Program-made: the position numbers and the translations under genes
Shown: piece after piece, positions 13,001 to 26,054 of the stretch
Layout: each line of letters begins with the position of its first letter
Position numbering within the stretch: the stretch's first letter is position 1
The notes under the pieces: model-generated
Database searches by the model: none
What the model was told of the DNA's origin: nothing
The model's input: only the letters and a program-made list of their open reading frames with translations
Assembly (NCBI GenBank): GCA_964035015.1
Contig: CAXIUP010000135.1
Coordinates: 904,411-968,410, forward strand
Length of the DNA: 64,000 bases
DNA from: Corallium rubrum
Lineage: Eukaryota; Cnidaria; Anthozoa; Scleralcyonacea; Coralliidae
Reading direction: 5' to 3'

Positions 13001-14325
13001 ACATTTAGAATACATCCTCAAATAGAGAAGGTGGTATCCCCAAAAATAAGTAGTTAATTGTTGTCTTAACTTTGTAGTAAGATATCTTTACACAATATTT
13101 TTACACAGCACATTATGGGGACCTGCACGGGCTACACATTGACATTATGAGGACTTCTAAGTCCCCACAACTACGATGTATGCGTTTTGTGTATGAAGTG
13201 TGGTAAATGTGACTTTCTCTGGTGGGGACATGTATGCGCTAACTACACTTGTTTTCTATACTTTCATGACAGACAAGCTGACTACCAATACGTATATTAC
13301 ACTGTCTGATTACAAGACTACTTGGTTGCCTGGTTACCCGACTGCACTATTGGCTTGTCACAAGCCCCAGGTTGCTACAATGCCAGTATTTTGGTTTGCC
13401 AAACTGACAGTTGTCAGCTGCATGCACGCCAGCCTTCCGAAATGTTGTCTGCGCAAAGGCCAGCCTGCATAGCTACTGGTCTGCAAATCTGCCTCGTTGC
13501 CCAACTGCTTAACTGCCTGCCTGTGTACCAGCCTACTTACCCAAATTCCCACATGCTGGTTTGCCCGCGTGCCAATGTGCCTGCGGGCGTGCCTGCCCAC
13601 CTGCAAATAGCTGGCTAATAAATTTCTAGGGAATGCCTCCTGCTCATCTGACCACGTGCTTGCTTGCTCAGCTGCCTGCCTACAAACCTACGCGTCTGTC
13701 CACATGGCGGCATCACGCATGGCAGTGGCGCCTATCTGCTAGCAGCTTGCTACCAAAAACAAAAAAATTGCTAGGTTGTCCACCTGTCCGCTTGCCCTGC
13801 TGCCTGCCTACAAACCTGCCCGTTTCCACACTTGCCCATCTGCACACTTGACCATCTCAGCGTGCCCGTCTTTCTGCATGCCTGCCCACTTATGATCTTG
13901 CCTGCATGCCCGTTGGCCTGCCTGACCACCTGCGGGCATAGGCAGCCATCTTGTCTGCCTACCTGCTTGCTGGCCCATGTGCCGTTTGCCCGCATTGCGA
14001 GTGCCTGCGGGCGCCCGTCTCCAGGCAACATGCCACTGTAAACAAACAAAGTACTAGGCTGCCTGCCTACTTGGCTACCTGCCTGCTCGATTGCCGTGCT
14101 GCCTGCTCACAAACCTGCCCATCTGCACTTGCCTGTCCCCGCGCGCCCATCTGCCTGCCTGCATGCCTGCTCAACTGCTTGCGAGCACCTGTCTCCAGGC
14201 AGCTTCCCACCCTAAACAAACAAATTCCTAGCTAGGCTGTCCGATAGGTTCTCTGTCCGCTTTCTTGCCTGGCTTCCTTCCTGCAAACCAGCTCACCTGC
14301 ACTCGCATGCCTGGATGCCCGCCTA

Positions 14326-14357
<32 letters not shown>

Positions 14358-15890
14358 CTTGGAAGAAGGCCGGCCATCTGTCTGACAAACTAAAAATCAA
14401 CTTTGTATTTTGAAACAATTTACATGTCACAGAAAGGTCACATTTAAAAATACATTCTCATATAGAGAAGGTGGTATCCCAAAAATAATTAGATATTTGT
14501 TGTCTTGGTAATAAGATATTTTACACAATACTCTTAGAGAGGACATTATGGGGGACTGGCACGGGTTACACACCGACATTGCGAGAACTTGAAAATCCCC
14601 ACAACTATACGATGTATGCGTTTTGTGTATGAAAAGTGTGGTAAATGTGACTTTCTCTGGTGGGGAAATGTATGCGATAACTACACTTGTTTTCGATGTT
14701 TGCATGACTGACGGCCATGACCAACTGACTGACAAGCTGACTATCGGTACGTACACGCCAGGTTACCTGACTGCCCTGTAGCAGGCTGTGAGACTGCCAG
14801 TCAAACCACTGGCCTGCCACACCCCCAGGTTGCTTTAATACTAGTCTTTTGGTTTGCAAACCTGACAGTCGTCATCTGTATGGTCCCAGCGTTCCGAAAT
14901 GTTTGGCTGTCCAACGGCCAGTCTTCATAGCTACTGGTCTGCAAATCTGCCTCATTGCCCAAGTGCTTAACTGACTGCATGGCTACCTGTCTACTTACCG
15001 AAATTCCCGCGCGCTGGTGCGCCTGCGTGCCCACCTGCAAATAGCCGGCTAACAAATTGCTAGGCTATGCCCATCTGCTTGCTTACTCAGCTGCCTGCCT
15101 ACAAACCTGCCCGTCCGCCCACATCTTCCGCTTGCGAATCTAACCAGACAAATTGCTAGGTTGCCTACGTGTCCGCTTGTCCTGTTGCCTGCCTACAAAC
15201 CTGCCCATTAGCACACTTGGCCATCCCTGCGTGCCCATCAGCCTGCATGCCTACCCAATTATGCAGTTGCCTGCATGCCCTTTGGCCTGATTGACGTGAC
15301 CACCTGCAGTCCATGGCATGGCCAGGAAGCCTGTGGGCAGACAAGATGGAATCTGCCGTTTTGCCGCATTGCAATTGCCTGCGGGAGCCCGTCTCTAGTC
15401 AGCTTGCTACTGTAAACAAACAAATTGCTAGGCTGCCTGCCTGCTTGTGTACACGCCTGCTCGATTACCATGCTGCCTGCTCACAAACCTGCCCATCGAC
15501 ACTTGCCTGTCACTGCACACCCAACTACCTGCCTGCACGCCAGCTCAGCTGCTTGCGGCCACCTACCAGGCAGTTTCCTACCCTAAACAAACAAATTCCT
15601 AGGCTGTCCACCTGCTTCTCTGTCCACTTGCTTGCCTGGCTTCCTTCCTGCAAACCTTCTCACCTGCACTCGCATGCCTACGTGCCCGTCTGCATGCTTG
15701 CCTGCCCAGAAAGCTGCCCAACTGACTGACAGACTAAAAATCAACTTTGTATTTTGAAACAATTTACATGCCACAGAAAGGTCGCTTTTTAAAAATACAT
15801 TCTCAAATAGAGAAGGTGGTAACCCAAAAATAATTAGATATTTGTTGTCTTGGTAGTAAGATTTCTTTACACAATATTTTTACACAGCAC

Positions 15891-17940
15891 ATTATGGGGA
15901 CCTGCACGGGTTACACACCGACATTGTGAGGACTTCTAAGTCCCCACAACTACGATGTATGCGTTTTGTGTATGAAAAGTGTGATAAATGTGACTTTCTC
16001 TGGTGGAGACATGTATGCGATAACTAGACTTGTTTTCCGTGCTTTCATGACTGACGGCTGACCAACTGACTGAGAAGCTGACTACCAGTACGTACACTAC
16101 ACTGTCTGACCACCAGACTACTTGGTTGCCTGGTTACCTAACTACCCTGTGGGAGGATGCGGGACTGCCAGTCAAGCCACTGGCCTGCCACACCACCAGG
16201 TTGCTTTAATACTAGTCTTTTGGTTTGCAAAACTGACAGTCGTCCATCTGCATGCCCCCAGTGTTCCGAAATGTTTGGCTTCCCAACGGCCAGCCTGCAG
16301 AGCTACTGGTCTGCAAATCTGCCTCGTTGCTCAAGTGCTTAACTGGCTGCCTGGCTGCCTCTGCCAACTTACCGAAATTCCCGCATACTGGTGCGCCTGC
16401 GTGCCAACCTGCTTGTTCACCTGCAAATAGTTGGCTAACAAATAGGTAGGCTATGCCAATCTGCTTGCTTAATCAGCTGCCTGCCTACAAACCTGCCCGT
16501 CTGGCCACATGTTCCCTTTGCCATTCTAAACAGACAAATTGCTAGGTTGCCTACCTGTCCGCTTGCCCTGTTGCCTGCCTACAAACCTACCCGTTTGCAC
16601 ACTTGCCCATCTGCACACTTGCCCATCCCTGCATGCCCGTCTGCCTGCATGCCTGCCCAATTATCCAGTTGCCTGCATGCCGGTTGTCCTGACTGACCAC
16701 CTGCAGCGTATGGCAGGGCAGCAAGCCTGTGGGCCGACAAGATGGCATCAGCCGTTTGCCCACATTGCAAGTGCCTGCGGGCGCCCATCTGCAGGCAGCT
16801 TGCTATTGTAAACAAACAAATTGCTAGGCTGCTTGCCTGCTTGTCTACACGCCTGCTCGATTGCCGTGCTGCCTGCTCACAAACCTGCCCATCGGCACTT
16901 GCCTATCCCTGCGCGCCCATCTACCTGCCTGCACGCCAGCTCAGCTGCTTGCTGGCACCTGTCTCCAGGCAGCTTCTTACCCTAAACAAACAAATTCCTA
17001 GGCTGTCCGCCTGCTTCTCTGTCCGCTTGCTTGCTTGCCTGGCTTCCTTCCTGCAAACCTTCTCACCTGCACTCGCATGCCTGTGTGCCCGTGTGCCTGC
17101 CTGCCATCCTGCCCAGAAAGCTGCGCAACTGTCAGATAGACTAAAAATCAACTTTGTATTTTCAAACAATTTACATGCCACAGAAAGATCGCTTTTAAAA
17201 ATACATTCTCAAATAGAGAAGGTGGTATCCCAAAAATAATTAGATATTTGTTGTCGTGGTAGTAAGATATCTTTACACAATATTTTTACACAGTACATTA
17301 TGGGGACCTGCACGGGTTACACACCGACATTGTGAGGACTTCTAAGTCCCCACAACTACGATGTATGCGTTTTGTGTATGAAAAGTGTGATAAATGAGAC
17401 TTTCTCTGGTGGAGACATGTATGCGATAACTACACTTGTTTTCCGTGCTTTCATGACTGACAGCTGGCCAACTGACTGACAAGCTGACTACCAATACGTA
17501 CACTACACTGTCTGATCACTAGACTACTTGGTTGCCTGGTTACCCGACTACCCTGTGGCAGGCTGCGAGACTGCCAGTCAAGCCACTGGCCTGCCACACC
17601 CCCAGGTTGCTTTAATACTAGTCTTTTAGTTTGCAAACCTGACAGTCGTCATCTGCATGCCCCCAGTGTTCCGAAATGTTTGGCTGTCCAACGGCCAGTC
17701 TTCATAGCTACTGGTCTGCAAATCTGCCTCCTTGCCCAAGTGCTTAACTGACTGCATGGCTACCTGTCTACTTACCGAAATTCCCGCGCGCTGGTGCGCC
17801 TGCGTGCCCACCTGCAAATAGCCGGCTAACAAATTGCTAGGCTATGCCCATCTGCTTGCTTACTCAGCTGCCTGCCTACAAACCTGCCCGTCTGCCCACA
17901 TGTTCCGCTTGCGAATCTAACCAGACAAATTGCTAGGTTG
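15891..17940. repeat. Satellite segment, copy 1 of a 4.19-kb-offset duplication
   Basis: Landmarks and long stretches recur 4186-4187 bp to the right. For example, the 165-residue open frame at 16742-17239 is identical to the one at 20928-21425. The two connectors it contains are of two recognisable types (CAGCACATT and CAGTACATT), in the same order as in the second copy. Confidence 0.85.
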
Positions 17941-20077
17941 CCTACGTGTCCGCTTGTCCTGTTGCCTGCCTACAAACCTGCCCATTAGCACACTTGGCCA
18001 TCTGCACACTTGCCCATCCCTGCATGCCCGTCTGCCTGCATGCCTGCCCAATTATCCAGTTGCCTGCATGCCGGTTGTCCTGACTGACCACCTGCAGCGT
18101 ATGGCAGGGCAGCAAGCCTGTGGGCCGACAAGATGGCATCAGCCGTTTGCCCACATTGCAAGTGCCTGCGGGCGCCCATCTGCAGGCAGCTTGCTATTGT
18201 AAACAAACAAATTGCTAGGCTGCTTGCCTGCTTGTGTACACGCCTGCTCGATTGCCATGCTGCCTGCTCACAAACCTGCCCATCGGCACTTGCCTGTCAC
18301 TGCGCACCCATCTACCTGCCTGCACGCCAGCTCAGCTGCTTGCTGGCACCTGTCTCCAGGCAGCTTCCTACCCTAAACAAACAAATTCCTAGGCTGTCCA
18401 CCTGCTTCTCTGTCCGCTTGCTTGCTTGCCTGGCTTCCTTCCTGCAAACCTTCTCACCTGCACTCGCATGCCTGTGTGCCCGTGTGCCTGCCTGCCATCC
18501 TGCCCAGAAAGCTGCGCAACTGTCAGATAGACTAAAAATCAACTTTGTATTTTGAAACAATTTACATGCCACAGAAAGATCGCTTTTTAAAAATACATTC
18601 TCAAATAGAGAAGGTGGTAATCCCAAAAATAATTAGATATTTGTTGTCGTGGTAGTAAGATATCTTTACACAATATTTTTACACAGTACATTATGGGGAC
18701 CTGCACGGGTTACACACCGACATTGTGAGGACTTCTAAGTCCCCACAACTACGATGTATGCGTTTTGTGTATGAAAAGTGTGATAAATGAGACTTTCTCT
18801 GGTGGAGACATGTATGCGATAACTACACTTGTTTTCCGTGCTTTCATGACTGACAGCTGGCCAACTGACTGACAAGCTGACTACCAATACGTACACTACA
18901 CTGTCTGATCACTAGACTACTTGGTTGCCTGGTTACCTAACTACCCTGTGGCAGGCTGCGAGACTGCCAGTCAAGCCACTGGCCTGCCACACCCCCAGGT
19001 TGCTTTAATACTAGTCTTTTAGTTTGCAAACCTGACAGTCGTCATCTGCATGCCCCCAGTGTTCCGAAATGTTTGGCTGTCCAACGGCCAGTCTTCATAG
19101 CTACTGGTCTGCAAATCTGCCTCCTTGCCCAAGTGCTTAACTGACTGCATGGCTACCTGTCTACTTACCGAAATTCCCCGCGCTGGTGCGCCTGCGTGCC
19201 CACCTGCAAATAGCCGGCTAACAAATTGCTAGGCTATGCCCATCTGCTTGCTTACTCAGCTGCCTGCCTACAAACCTGCCCGTCTGCCCACATGTTCCGC
19301 TTGCGAATCTAACCAGACAAATTGCTAGGTTGCCTACGTGTCCGCTTGTCCTGTTGCCTGCCTACAAACCTGCCCATTAGCACACTTGGCCATCTGCACA
19401 CTTGGCCATCCCTGCGTGCCCATCAGCCTGCATGCCTACCCAATTATGCAGTTGCCTGCATGCCCTTTGGCCTGATTGACGTGACCACCTGCAGTCCATG
19501 GCATGGCCAGGAAGCCTGTGGGCAGACAAGATGGAATCTGCCTTTTGCCGCATTGCAATTGCCTGCGGGAGCCCGTCCCTAGTCAGCTTGCTACTGTAAA
19601 CAAACAAATTGCTAGGCTGCCTGCCTGCTTGTGTACACGCCTGCTCGATTACCATGCTGCCTGCTCACAAACCTGCCCATCGACACTTGCCTGTCACTGC
19701 ACACCCAACTACCTGCCTGCACGCCAGCTCAGCTGCTTGCGGCCACCTGTCACCAGGCAGTTTCCTACCCTAAACAAACAAATTCCTAGGCTGTCCACCT
19801 GCTTCTCTGTCCACTTGCTTGCCTGGCTTCCTTCCTGCAAACCTTCTCACATGCACTCGCATGCCTACGTGGCCGTCTGCGTGCTTGCCTGCCCAGAAAG
19901 CTGCCCAACTGACTGACAGACTAAAAATCAACTTTGTACTTTGAAACAATTTACATGCCACAGAAAGGTCGCTTTTTAAAAATACATTCTCAAATAGAGA
20001 AGGTGGTAACCCAAAAATAATTAGATATTTGTTGTCTTAGTAGTAAGATTTCTTTGCACAATATTTTTACACAGCAC

Positions 20078-22126
20078 ATTATGGGGACCTGCACGGGTTA
20101 CACACCGACATTGTGAGGACTTCTAAGTCCCCACAACTACGATGTATACGTTTTGTGTATGAAAAGTGTGATAAATGAGACTTTCTCTGGTGGAGACATG
20201 TATGTGATAACTAGACTTGTTTTCCGTGCTTTCATGACTGACGGCTGACCAACTGACTGAGAAGCTGACTACCAGTACGTACACTACACTGTCTGACCAC
20301 CAGACTACTTGGTTGCCTGGTTACCTAACTACCCTGTGGGAGGCTGCGGGACTGCCAGTCAAGCCACTGGCCTGCCACACCCCCAGGTTGCTTTAATACT
20401 AGTCTTTTGGTTTGCAAACCTGACAGTCGCCATCTGCATGCCCCCAGTGTTCCGAAATGTTTGGCTTCCCAACGGCCAGCCTGCAGAGCTAGTGGTCTGC
20501 AAATCTGCCTCGTTGCTCAAGTGCTTAACTGGCTGCCTGGCTGCCTCTGCCTACTTACCGAAATTCCCGCATACTGGTGCGCCTGCATGCCAACCTGCTT
20601 GTTCACCTGCAAATAGCTGGCTAACAAATTGGTAGGCTATGCCAATCTGCTTGCTTAATCAGCTGCCTGGCTACAAACCTGCCCGTCTGGCCACATGTTC
20701 CCCTTGCCATTCTAAACAGACAAATTGCTAGGTTGCCTACCTGTCCGCTTGCCCTGTTGCCTGCCTACAAACCTACCCGTTTGCACACTTGCCCATCTGC
20801 ACACTTGCCCATCCCTGCATGCCCGTCTGCCTGCATGCCTGCCCAATTATCCAGTTGCCTGCATGCCGGTTGTCCTGACTGACCACCTGCAGCGTATGGC
20901 AGGGCAGCAAGCCTGTGGGCCGACAAGATGGCATCAGCCGTTTGCCCACATTGCAAGTGCCTGCGGGCGCCCATCTGCAGGCAGCTTGCTATTGTAAACA
21001 AACAAATTGCTAGGCTGCTTGCCTGCTTGTCTACACGCCTGCTCGATTGCCGTGCTGCCTGCTCACAAACCTGCCCATCGGCACTTGCCTATCCCTGCGC
21101 GCCCATCTACCTGCCTGCACGCCAGCTCAGCTGCTTGCTGGCACCTGTCTCCAGGCAGCTTCTTACCCTAAACAAACAAATTCCTAGGCTGTCCGCCTGC
21201 TTCTCTGTCCGCTTGCTTGCTTGCCTGGCTTCCTTCCTGCAAACCTTCTCACCTGCACTCGCATGCCTGTGTGCCCGTGTGCCTGCCTGCCATCCTGCCC
21301 AGAAAGCTGCGCAACTGTCAGATAGACTAAAAATCAACTTTGTATTTTCAAACAATTTACATGCCACAGAAAGATCGCTTTTAAAAATACATTCTCAAAT
21401 AGAGAAGGTGGTATCCCAAAAATAATTAGATATTTGTTGTCGTGGTAGTAAGATATCTTTACACAATATTTTTACACAGTACATTATGGGGACCTGCACG
21501 GGTTACACACCGACATTGTGAGGACTTCTAAGTCCCCACAACTACGATGTATGCGTTTTGTGTATGAAAAGTGTGATAAATGAGACTTTCTCTGGTGGAG
21601 ACATGTATGCGATAACTACACTTGTTTTCCGTGCTTTCATGACTGACAGCTGACCAACCGACTGACAAGCTGACTACCAATACGTACACTACACTGTCTG
21701 ATCACTAGACTACTTGGTTGCCTGGTTACATAACTACCCTGTGGCAGGCTGCGAGACTGCCAGTCAAACCACTGGCCTGCCACACCCCCAGGTTGCTTTA
21801 ATACTAGTCTTTTAGTTTGCAAACCTGACAGTCGTCATCTGCATGCCCCCAGTGTTCCGAAATGTTTGGCTGTCCAACGGCCAGTCTTCATAGCTACTGG
21901 TCTGCAAATCTGCCTCCTTGCCCAAGTGCTTAACTGACTGCATGGCTACCTGTCTACTTACCGAAATTCCCGCGCGCTGGTGCGCCTGCGTGCCCACCTG
22001 CAAATAGCCGGCTAACAAATTGCTAGGCTATGCCCATCTGCTTGCTTACTCAGCTGCCTGCCTACAAACCTGCCCGTCTGCCCACATGTTCCGCTTGCGA
22101 ATCTAACCAGACAAATTGCTAGGTTG
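20078..22126. repeat. Satellite segment, copy 2 of a 4.19-kb-offset duplication
   Basis: This pairs with 15891-17940 and differs only by scattered substitutions. After it the order of connector types departs from that after copy 1 (type order across 15.9-24.3 kb is A B B A B A B). The pattern suggests unequal exchange of multi-unit blocks rather than one clean duplication. Confidence 0.85.
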
Positions 22127-25100
22127 CCTACGTGTCCGCTTGCCCTGTTGCCTGCCCACAAACTTGCCCGTTTGCACACTTGACCATCTGCACACTTGCC
22201 CATCCCTGCATGCCCATCAGCCTGCATGCCTACCCAATTATGCAGTTGCCTGCATGCCCTTTGGCCTGATTGACGTGACCACCTGCAGTCCATGGCATGG
22301 CCAGGAAGCCTGTGGGCAGACAAGATGGAATCTGCCTTTTTGCCGCATTGCAATTGCCTGCGGGAGCCCGTCCCTAGTCAGCTTGCTACTGTAAACAAAC
22401 AAATTGCTAGGCTGCCTGCCTGCTTGTGTACACGCCTGCTCGATTACCATGCTGCCTGCTCACAAACCTGCCCATCGACACTTGCCTGTCACTGCACACC
22501 CAACTACCTGCCTGCACGCCAGCTCAGCTGCTTGCGGCCACCTGTCACCAGGCAGTTTCCTACCCTAAACAAACAAATTCCTAGGCTGTCCACCTGCTTC
22601 TCTGTCCACTTGCTTGCCTGGCTTCCTTCCTGCAAACCTTCTCACATGCACTCGCATGCCTACGTGGCCGTCTGCGTGCTTGCCTGCCCAGAAAGCTGCC
22701 CAACTGACTGACTGACTAAAAATCAACTTTGTACTTTGAAACAATTTACATGCCACAGAAAGGTCGCTTTTTAAAAATACATTCTCAAATAGAGAAGGTG
22801 GTAACCCAAAAATAATTAAATATTTGTTGTCTTAGTAGTAAGATTTCTTTGCACAATATTTTTACACAGCACATTATGGGGACCTGCACGGGTTACACAC
22901 CGACATTGTGAGGACTTCTAAGTCCCCACAACTACGATGTATACGTTTTGTGTATGAAAAGTGTGATAAATGAGACTTTCTCTGGTGGAGACATGTATGT
23001 GATAACTAGACTTGTTTTCCGTGCTTTCATGACTGACGGCTGACCAACTGACTGAGAAGCTGACTACCAGTACGTACACTACACTGTCTGACCACCAGAC
23101 TACTTGGTTGCCTGGTTACCTAACTACCCTGTGGGAGGCTGCGGGACTGCCAGTCAAACCACTGACCTGCCACACCCCCAGGTTGCTTTAATACTAGTCT
23201 TTTGGTTTGCAAAACTGACAGTCGCCATCTGCATGCCCCCAGTGTTCCGAAATGTTTGGCTTCCCAACGGCCAGCCTGCAGAGCTAGTGGTCTGCAAATC
23301 TGCCTCGTTGCCCAAGTGCTTAACTGGCTGCCTGGCTGCCTCTGCCTACTTACCGAAATTCCCGCATGCTGGTGCGCCTGCATGCCAACCATGCTTGTTC
23401 ACCTCCAAATAGCTGGCTAACAAATTGGTAGGCTATGCCAATCTGCTTGCTTAATCAGCTGCCTGGCTACAAACCTGCCCGTCTGGCCACATGTTCCCCT
23501 TGCCATTCTAAACAGACAAATTGCTAGGTTGCCTACCTGTCCGCTTGCCCTGTTGTCTGCCTACAAACCTACCCGTTTGCACACTTGCCCATCTGCACAC
23601 TTGCCCATCCCTGCATGCCCGTCTGCCTGCATGCCTGCCCAATTATCCAGTTGCCTGCATGCCCATCTGCCTGCATGCCTGCCAAATTATGCAGTTGCCG
23701 GTTGGCCTGACTGACCACCTGCAGCGTATGGCAGGGCAGCAAGCCTGTGGGCCGACAAGATGGCATCAGCCGTTTGCCCACATTGCAAGTGCCTGCGGGC
23801 GCCCGTCTGCAGGCAGCTTGCTATTGTAAACAAACAAATTGCTAGGCTGCTTGCCTGCTTGTCTACACGCCTGCTCGATTGCCGTGCTGCCTGCTCACAA
23901 ACCTGCCCATCGGCACTTGCCTGTCCCTGCGCGCCCATCTACCTGCCTGCACGCCAGCTCAGCTGCTTGCTGGCACCTGTCTCCAGGAAGCTTCTTACCC
24001 TAAACAAACAAATTCCTAGGCTGTCCGCCTGTTTCTCTGTCCGCTTGCTTGCCTGGCTTCCTTCCTGCAAACCTTCTCACCTGCACTTGCATGCCTGTGT
24101 GCCCGTGTGCCTGCCTGCCAGCCTGCCCAGAAAGCTGCGCAACTGTCAGATAGACTAAAAATCAAATTTGTATTTTCAAACAATTTACATGCCACAGAAA
24201 GATCGCTTTTAAAAATACATTCTCAAATAGAGAAGGTGGTATCCCAAAAATAATTAGATATTTGTTGTCTTGGTAGTAAGATTTCTTTACACAATATTTT
24301 TACACAGTACATTATGGGGACCTGCACGGGTTACACACCGACATTGTGAGGACTTCTAAGTCCCCACAACTACGATGTATGCGTTTTGTGTATGAAAAGT
24401 GTGATAAATGAGACTTTCTCTGGTGGAGACATGTATGCGATAACTACACTTGTTTTCCGTGCTTTCATCACTGACAGCTGACCAACTGACTGACAAGCTG
24501 ACTACCAATACGTACACTACAGTGTCTGACTACCAGACTACTTGGAAGCCTAGTTACTCAACTGCCCTGTGGCAGAGCCAGTCAATCCACTGTCCTGCCA
24601 CACCCCCAGGTTGTTTAATACTAGTCTTTTGGTTTGTCAAACTGACAGTCGTCAGCTGCATGCCCGCCAGCGTTCCGAAATGTTTGGCTGCGCAACGGCC
24701 AGCCTGCAGAGCTACTGGTCTCTAAATCTGCCTTGTTGTCCAAGTGCTTAACTGCCTGCCTGTCTACCTGCCTACTTACCGAAATTTCCACATGGTCGTG
24801 CACTCGCGTGCCCAACTGCCTGTTCACCTGCAAATAGCAGGCTAATATATTGCCAGGCTATGTCCATCTGCTTGCTTGCTTGCTCAGCTGCCTGCCTACA
24901 AACCTGCCCATCTGCCCATATGTGCGCTTGCGACACTAAACAGACAAATTGCTAGGTTACCCACCTGTCCACTTGCCCTGCGGCCTGCCTACAAACCTGC
25001 CCGTTTGCACACATGCCCATCTGCACACTTGCCCATCCCAGCGTGCCCTTATGCCCTTATGCCTGCCCGTTTGACCACCTGCAGGCAGCTTGTGTCCTAA

Positions 25101-25830
25101 ACAAACAAACTGTTATGGAATGTCAGCCATCTTGTCTGTCCACCTGCTTGCTCGCCCATCATCCCATTTGCCTGCATCGCGAGTGCCTGTGGGCACCTGT
25201 CTAAGCAAACAAATTGCTAGGCTGCCTGCCTGTACACCTGATCGCTTCCCCTGTTGCCTGCCTACAAACCTGCCCGTCTGCACACTTGCTCTTTCCTGTG
25301 TGCCCTTCTGCCTGCCTGCGCACCTGCTCTCCTGCTTGCAGACACCTGTCTCCAGGCAGCGTGCTACCTTAAACAAACACGTTGCTAGGCTGCCTGTCTG
25401 CTTTTCTGTACGCCTGATCGCTTCCCCTGTTGCCTGCCTACAAACCTGCCCATCTGCACACTTGACCTTTCCTGCGTACCCATCTGCAGACCTACCCACC
25501 TGCATGCCTGCCTGCCTACCTGCCAGCTTACCATCTGCCTGCCCACCTCAAGGCAGCTTGCCATTCCAAACAAAATAATTGCTAGGCCATGCCCGCCAGC
25601 TTGTCTGCCCATCTGCTTTCTTGCCCGGTTGTCTTCCTACACACCTGCCAGTCAGCTCACCTGCCCGCGTCACGCAAGCCTGCAGGCGCCCATCTGCAAG
25701 CAACTTGGTACCCTTAACAAACAAATTGCTAGACTGCCCACCTGCTTGTCTGTCCGCCTGCTTGTCTGGCTTCCTTCCTGTAAACCAGCTTGCACAGGAA
25801 TGCCTACGTGCCTCATCAAACAAAAGGACT

Positions 25831-26054
25831 TCATTTTAAGATGTTGGCGGGAGCAGTGAGCATTGAACATACTTGCGGTGTTTATTCATACAATTCATAA
25901 TGTGGCCCTATGGTCGAATTCAGCCGTATATGAAACGTACCCTTGCACAGCTATTTTGCGCGCCTCTTCATGCGCATATAATTTTTAGAATTTTACTTTG
26001 TCAAAGATCGTTCATGTCAAGAGAAAGAACTCGGAGACCGGTACTTGATTAGCT
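25831..26054. other. Junction between satellite and LINE
   Basis: The CTGCC satellite ends near 25815 and unique AT-rich sequence follows. No coding signal is seen, and the 5' limit of the following LINE cannot be fixed here. Confidence 0.5.

Larger units (their letters stand above)
9840..25830. repeat. Nested CTGCC-rich satellite with ~1.4-kb higher-order units
   Basis: Sixteen kilobases are dominated by tetranucleotide-like CTGC/CTGCC sequence on the plus strand. At the lowest level, sub-units of about 175 bp begin at AAACAAACAAATTGCTAGGC. These are grouped into higher-order units of about 1.4 kb, each with one connector of roughly 300 bp that lacks CTGCC. The connector landmark ATTATGGGGACCTGCACGGG or a variant begins at 11588, 13112, 14544, 15891, 17297, 18690, 20078, 21483, 22873 and 24311, giving spacings of 1347-1524 bp. 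Long Cys/Pro/Leu-rich frames on both strands follow from the 4-nt periodicity and are not called as genes. Confidence 0.92.

Noticed and set aside
10585-25870. Dozens of 60-165-residue Cys/Leu/Pro-rich open frames on both strands
   Set aside because: They follow from the tetranucleotide periodicity of the CTGCC satellite, recur with each unit and are present on both strands. No codon bias or domain is seen.
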